A DNA stretch of 9,256 nt from Burkholderiales bacterium (lineage in GTDB: Bacteria; Pseudomonadota; Gammaproteobacteria; Burkholderiales; Burkholderiaceae_F), in the NCBI GenBank assembly GCA_021205255.1, contig JAJPXW010000208.1, forward strand, positions 1 to 9,256. Direction: 5' to 3'. The notes beneath the pieces are model-generated. The model was not told where the DNA came from. It made no database searches and was given only the letters and a program-made list of their open reading frames with translations. This document shows, piece after piece, positions 6,667 through 9,256 of this stretch (its first letter is position 1; each line of letters begins with the position of its first letter). A program made the translations under genes and the position numbers.

Positions 6667-7923
6667 TTACGCCAAGGATTTTACAAAAGCTGAAAGCTTA
6701 ACGAGATTGACTGCGATGTCACGAGCCTTCTCCATCGAATTGACTGGCAAGTATTCATAAATTCCATGGTAGTTCATCCCGCCAGAGAAAATATTAGGTG
6801 TGGGAAGACCCTTTTCTGCCAAAAGCGCTCCGTCTGTACCTCCACGAATTGGAACGTCTCTCGGTTCAACTCCCGCTTCCCGATAGGCTTGTCTAGCAAG
6901 CTCCATAACTTTTGGAACTTTATCTAAAACCTTCTTCATGTTGAAGTATCGATTTTGGATGTCAAGTTCAAATTTAGCTCTTGGGTGTTTGAATTGGAAT
7001 TCTTTGACTGCTCCTAATAAAAATTGTTTTCTTCTTTCGAAATTTTCTTCGTCATGGTCACGAATCAGTATATGGAGCTGAGCTTTTGCAACGGTGCCAC
7101 CTATAGAGTTTGGATGGAAGAAACCTTGTTTATTTTCCGTAGTTTCCGGTGCTTGGTCCCATGGAAGAAAAGATACAAATTCAGATGCAATCCTGATTGC
7201 ATTGACCATTTTATCTTTGGCTTTTCCTGGGTGTACCTGGACGCCGTAAATGGTTAGTGTTGCACTTGCGGCATTGAAGTTCTCACCTTCCAAGTTGCCT
7301 ATTTCATCTCCATCGAAAGTATAGGCATACTTTGCACCGAACTCCTCAATACTGAAATTCACAATACTCTTGGCTATTTCTTCATCAGGGGTAAACGCAA
7401 TGCAAATTTTTGCATGAGGAGTATGGGGATTCCGGTGAAGATAGTCGACCATCCCCATTATTTCTGCAACCCCCGCCTTGTCATCTGCTCCTAGCAACGT
7501 TGTTCCATCCGTGAAAACAATATCCTGACCAACATAGTGGTCTATTTCTTTGAAGATTTCGGCAGGAAACACAATGCCTTTTTCTTTATTAAGAACTACA
7601 TCACCGCCCTGATACTGAATGATTTGCGGTCTTATGTCTTTCCCGATTGCATCTGGGGATGTATCAACATGAGCAAGGAAACCAATTGGAAGGCAATCCT
7701 CGTAGCCTTTACTTGCTGGAATATGACCATAGACCACACCGCTGGTACTAAGGTGAGCATCCGAAACACCTAAGCTTTTTAGTTCATCGACAAGCCAATT
7801 CAATAAAGCGAGTTGTTTGGCAGTTGAAGGATAAGTTGAACTGCTGCTATCTGATTGGGTATCGAAGGAGGTGTATTTCAGAAATCTATGTAGTAAACGT
7901 GCATCGAGACTATCATTTTCCAT
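6667..7923 (-). CDS. pepT: Peptidase T (tripeptide aminopeptidase, M20B)
   Basis: This cytoplasmic dizinc aminopeptidase removes the N-terminal residue from tripeptides. Its 418 residues are close to the roughly 408 of E. coli PepT. All expected catalytic features are present: HVDTSP with metal ligand H85 and catalytic D87, GADDKAG with bridging D147, TPDEE with catalytic E181 and ligand E182, FDGDE with ligand D204, and MNYHGIYE with ligand H386. The dimerisation (lid) domain occupies about residues 215-330, including ENFNAAS and VHPGKAKDKMVNA. RGGTDGALLAEKGLPTPNIF (360-379) is the PepT form of the C-terminal motif. The start at 7923 is supported by AAGGA 7 bases upstream. The gene is single, converges on the EamA permease and diverges from tRNA-Leu. 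In E. coli pepT is induced by anaerobiosis through FNR; I see no clear FNR box here. Confidence 0.97.
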   Translation of the reverse strand: MENDSLDARLLHRFLKYTSFDTQSDSSSSTYPSTAKQLALLNWLVDELKSLGVSDAHLSTSGVVYGHIPASKGYEDCLPIGFLAHVDTSPDAIGKDIRPQIIQYQGGDVVLNKEKGIVFPAEIFKEIDHYVGQDIVFTDGTTLLGADDKAGVAEIMGMVDYLHRNPHTPHAKICIAFTPDEEIAKSIVNFSIEEFGAKYAYTFDGDEIGNLEGENFNAASATLTIYGVQVHPGKAKDKMVNAIRIASEFVSFLPWDQAPETTENKQGFFHPNSIGGTVAKAQLHILIRDHDEENFERRKQFLLGAVKEFQFKHPRAKFELDIQNRYFNMKKVLDKVPKVMELARQAYREAGVEPRDVPIRGGTDGALLAEKGLPTPNIFSGGMNYHGIYEYLPVNSMEKARDIAVNLVKLSAFVKSLA

Positions 7924-7930
7924 TTTTGCA

Positions 7931-7935
7931 TCCTT
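7931..7935 (-). promoter_or_regulatory. Ribosome binding site of pepT
   Basis: On the minus strand AAGGA lies 7 bases before the ATG at 7923 and supports this start. Confidence 0.75.
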
Positions 7936-8025
7936 AATACATTACGTGTGGATTGTAGTTTCCTCAATGGAGGATTCCTTAGAGTAAATACTTCAACTAA
8001 TTTTGAAAAAACTAATCCAAAGGTG

Positions 8026-8053
8026 TTGTAATTTGAACAAGTTTCTATAAAAT
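8026..8053 (+). promoter_or_regulatory. Possible promoter of tRNA-Leu
   Basis: TTGTAA (8026-8031) and TAAAAT (8048-8053) are separated by 16 bases. The -10 element ends 11 bases before the mature tRNA, leaving room for a short 5' leader. The fit to the sigma-70 consensus is moderate. Confidence 0.45.
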
Positions 8054-8064
8054 TAGGTTTCCTT

Positions 8065-8148
8065 GCGAATGTGGCGAAATTGGTAGACGCGCTAGATTTA
8101 GGTTCTAGTGTCTTCGACGTGACGGTTCGAGTCCGTCCATTCGCACCA
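8065..8148 (+). tRNA. tRNA-Leu (anticodon UAG), CCA encoded
   Basis: This 84-base class II tRNA reads leucine CUN codons. The acceptor stem GCGAATG/CATTCGC is perfect and is followed by discriminator A and a genomic CCA (8146-8148). The anticodon stem CTAGA/TCTAG (8092-8096, 8104-8108) encloses loop TTTAGGT, with anticodon TAG at 8099-8101. The variable arm folds as GTC-TTC-GAC, and the T arm is GACGG/CCGTC with loop TTCGAGT. Its 3' end faces a decayed integrase in the same orientation, the usual arrangement when a tRNA gene serves as an attachment site. Confidence 0.97.
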
Positions 8149-8166
8149 AATTAAGTTTCAATGCAG

Positions 8167-8203
8167 TCTGAATGATTTCAAAGTCATTCAGATTTTTCTT
8201 TTT
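8167..8203 (+). terminator. Intrinsic terminator of tRNA-Leu
   Basis: TCTGAATGA (8167-8175) and TCATTCAGA (8184-8192) form a perfect 9-bp stem with an 8-base loop, followed at once by TTTTTCTTTTT. It starts 18 bases after the tRNA end. Confidence 0.92.
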
Positions 8204-8296
8204 CCATCAATATGTTAACTCATAAAGATGCATCAAAACGATTCAAAACATTCCATTGAGAAACGACTTATTTTTACACAGAGCAACTTTTTTAAG

Positions 8297-8339
8297 TAGG
8301 GTAAGATGTGGGGTAACTTAAAAAAACAGGTGGGGTAAG
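8297..8339 (+). repeat. Three TGGGGTAA-like direct repeats upstream of the integrase
   Basis: TAGGGTAAG (8297-8305), TGGGGTAAC (8309-8317) and TGGGGTAAG (8331-8339) occur in the same orientation. Their starts are 12 and 22 bases apart, close to one and two turns of the helix. They lie between the tRNA and the integrase start. Direct repeats of this kind near an attachment site are good candidates for the arm-type sites bound by the N-terminal domain of the integrase. They could also have been binding sites for control of the gene. Confidence 0.5.
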
Positions 8340-8379
8340 TTCAAAATCTCCCCGCTCAATAAGAATCGGCATTGCCAGC

Positions 8380-8385
8380 AGGAGG
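8380..8385 (+). promoter_or_regulatory. Ribosome binding site of the integrase relic
   Basis: AGGAGG lies 6 bases before ATG at 8392. It shows that the ancestral start codon and its translation signal are preserved although the reading frame is broken. Confidence 0.75.
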
Positions 8386-8391
8386 AATCGA

Positions 8392-9256
8392 ATGGGTCAA
8401 ATCGTGAAGCCGTTGACTTGGCAGGAAATCATCAAAGCTGCTAAGTCGGGTAAAAAAGGTTAAACGTTGGAGGAGTAACAGGACTTTATGCAGAATGCCA
8501 AAGTTTCAACATGCACAGAGCGAGTCCACATGGGATCTCCTTTTTTGTTAAATATCTAACTAACCAGGGGAAGCAAAGAACCATTGCTCTTCCAAGAAGT
8601 CTTTCACTCTCTGAAGCCCGCATCCAGGCTTTGGAAATTCGATCTCTAATAGATAAGGGTCTTGATCCATTGGATAAGTGGAAAAATGAGATTGAATAAG
8701 CTAAAAGAGTTAAAGAACAACAGAAAGAAGACGCTATAGCAAATCAATATACTTTCAAGATTGCAGCTGAAGAATTTATCGAAACTGATCCATGGCAATG
8801 GAAGGAAAAAGGTAAGGCAAAAAGAAAAATGAGGGAGCTTGCCAAAAAGTATATCTATCCATTGATCGGCGATACCCCTCTTAAGTCCGTTACTGCTTCT
8901 CACGTAGCAAAGATCCTCAATGAGGTTTTCAAGCATTCACCTGTTTTAGAAAGAAAAGTAAAAACCTTAATTAAGCATACTTTTCGGGAAGCTATAAGGA
9001 TGGAAAAGGTAAAGGATCTCAAGTCGCCTTTTGGACCAGAACTTGAAGTCTTAACCTCAGGAAGAAAGCCTTCAGTTCCTAAAGCAAATATGGGTGCTTT
9101 ACATCACTCACAAATTCCTTCATTCATAAAAGCATAGCTCAGTGGGAGAGCATTTCCTTCCCGCTCCAGAATTGCTATTGTCGTTTCTATTGCTACCGCT
9201 GCTCGATCACAAGCGGTACGTTATATGACTTGGGATCAAGTCGACCTAGTGAAGAA
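8392..9256 (+). pseudogene. Decayed P4-type tyrosine integrase (5' two-thirds; continues past window)
   Basis: The relic starts with ATG (MGQIVKPLTWQEIIKAAKSG) and stops at TAA 8461. The frame is lost in a run of six A (8452-8457); one extra A would join it to the -1 frame, which reads LNVGGVTGLY and then SFFVKYLTNQGKQRTIALP. This is the N-terminal arm-binding (DUF4102-like) domain, and LSLSEARIQALEIRSLIDKG belongs to it. In-frame TAA at 8697 and TAG at 9135 break the rest. The core-binding domain follows from about 8751 (TFKIAAEEFIE) to 9030. The catalytic domain opens with ATAARSQAVRYMTWDQVDL, its first catalytic Arg encoded at 9204-9206. The other catalytic residues lie outside the window. 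Such enzymes insert islands and satellite phages into tRNA 3' ends, which matches tRNA-Leu 244 bases upstream. The protein cannot be made whole, so the element it served is probably fixed or decaying. Confidence 0.9.
9134..9168 (+). other. tRNA-Gly-like fragment within the integrase relic
   Basis: ATAGCTCAGTGGGAGAGCA (9134-9152) looks like a tRNA D-arm and its flanks. TTTCCTT next resembles an anticodon-stem start, and TTCCCGCTCCA (9158-9168) equals the 3' acceptor end plus CCA of typical proteobacterial tRNA-Gly(GCC). The 5' acceptor strand, anticodon and T arm are missing, so it cannot be a working tRNA. The integrase frame reads through it with one stop and about normal length, so chance resemblance remains possible. 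Confidence 0.35.

Noticed and set aside
8452..8463. Programmed -1 frameshift on the A6 run joining the two integrase parts
   Set aside because: Slippage here is mechanically possible, but two further in-frame stops make a functional product impossible, so decay is the simpler reading.
8646..8936. Minus-strand frame of 96 codons inside the integrase relic
   Set aside because: It is antisense to recognisable integrase sequence; its Phe/Leu-rich product is the mirror of Lys/Glu-rich integrase codons.
1..9256. CRISPR array, complete insertion sequence or rRNA
   Set aside because: No regularly spaced repeats, no transposase with terminal repeats and no rRNA-like sequence were seen on either strand.

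Overview
The window looks like a chromosomal stretch from a moderately AT-rich proteobacterium. The tRNA-Leu gene encodes its own CCA end. The gene set (AzlCD-type exporter, DMT/EamA permeases, PiT phosphate transporter, peptidase T) fits a host-associated beta- or gammaproteobacterium that lives on amino acids and peptides. I cannot name the genus from the sequence alone.

Layout. On the minus strand, positions 1-2071 hold an EamA/DMT permease (2071-1145), then azlC (1011-304), then azlD (307 to the window edge). azlC and azlD overlap by an ATGA. The 640-base gap at 2072-2711 holds one short reading frame behind a near-perfect ribosome binding site and an 8-bp perfect dyad. The + strand gene at 2712-5024 is a PiT-family phosphate transporter with a PhoU-like C-terminal half, closed by a strong intrinsic terminator at 5164-5186. 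A 514-base gap rich in inverted repeats follows, ending in a 20-bp perfect palindrome just before a second EamA permease (5539-6465, +). pepT (7923-6667, -) converges on it.

The right end is a former integration site. tRNA-Leu(UAG) at 8065-8148 and its terminator are followed in the same direction by three TGGGGTAA-like repeats. A decayed P4-type tyrosine integrase then starts at 8392 and runs off the window. Its start codon and ribosome binding site are intact, but it has a frameshift in an A-run and two in-frame stops. The second stop lies in a 35-base stretch that reads like a collapsed tRNA-Gly.

How the genes work together. Four of the six intact or near-intact genes are membrane transporters, and three of these (azlCD plus EamA) are probably exporters of amino acids or related metabolites. 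With peptidase T releasing amino acids from tripeptides, a simple reading is peptide feeding with overflow export. That is inference from families and neighbourhood, not shown directly. I see no defence system, CRISPR array or complete mobile element. The most unusual items are the tRNA-like fragment inside the integrase relic, the palindrome in front of the second EamA gene, and the repeat set upstream of the integrase.
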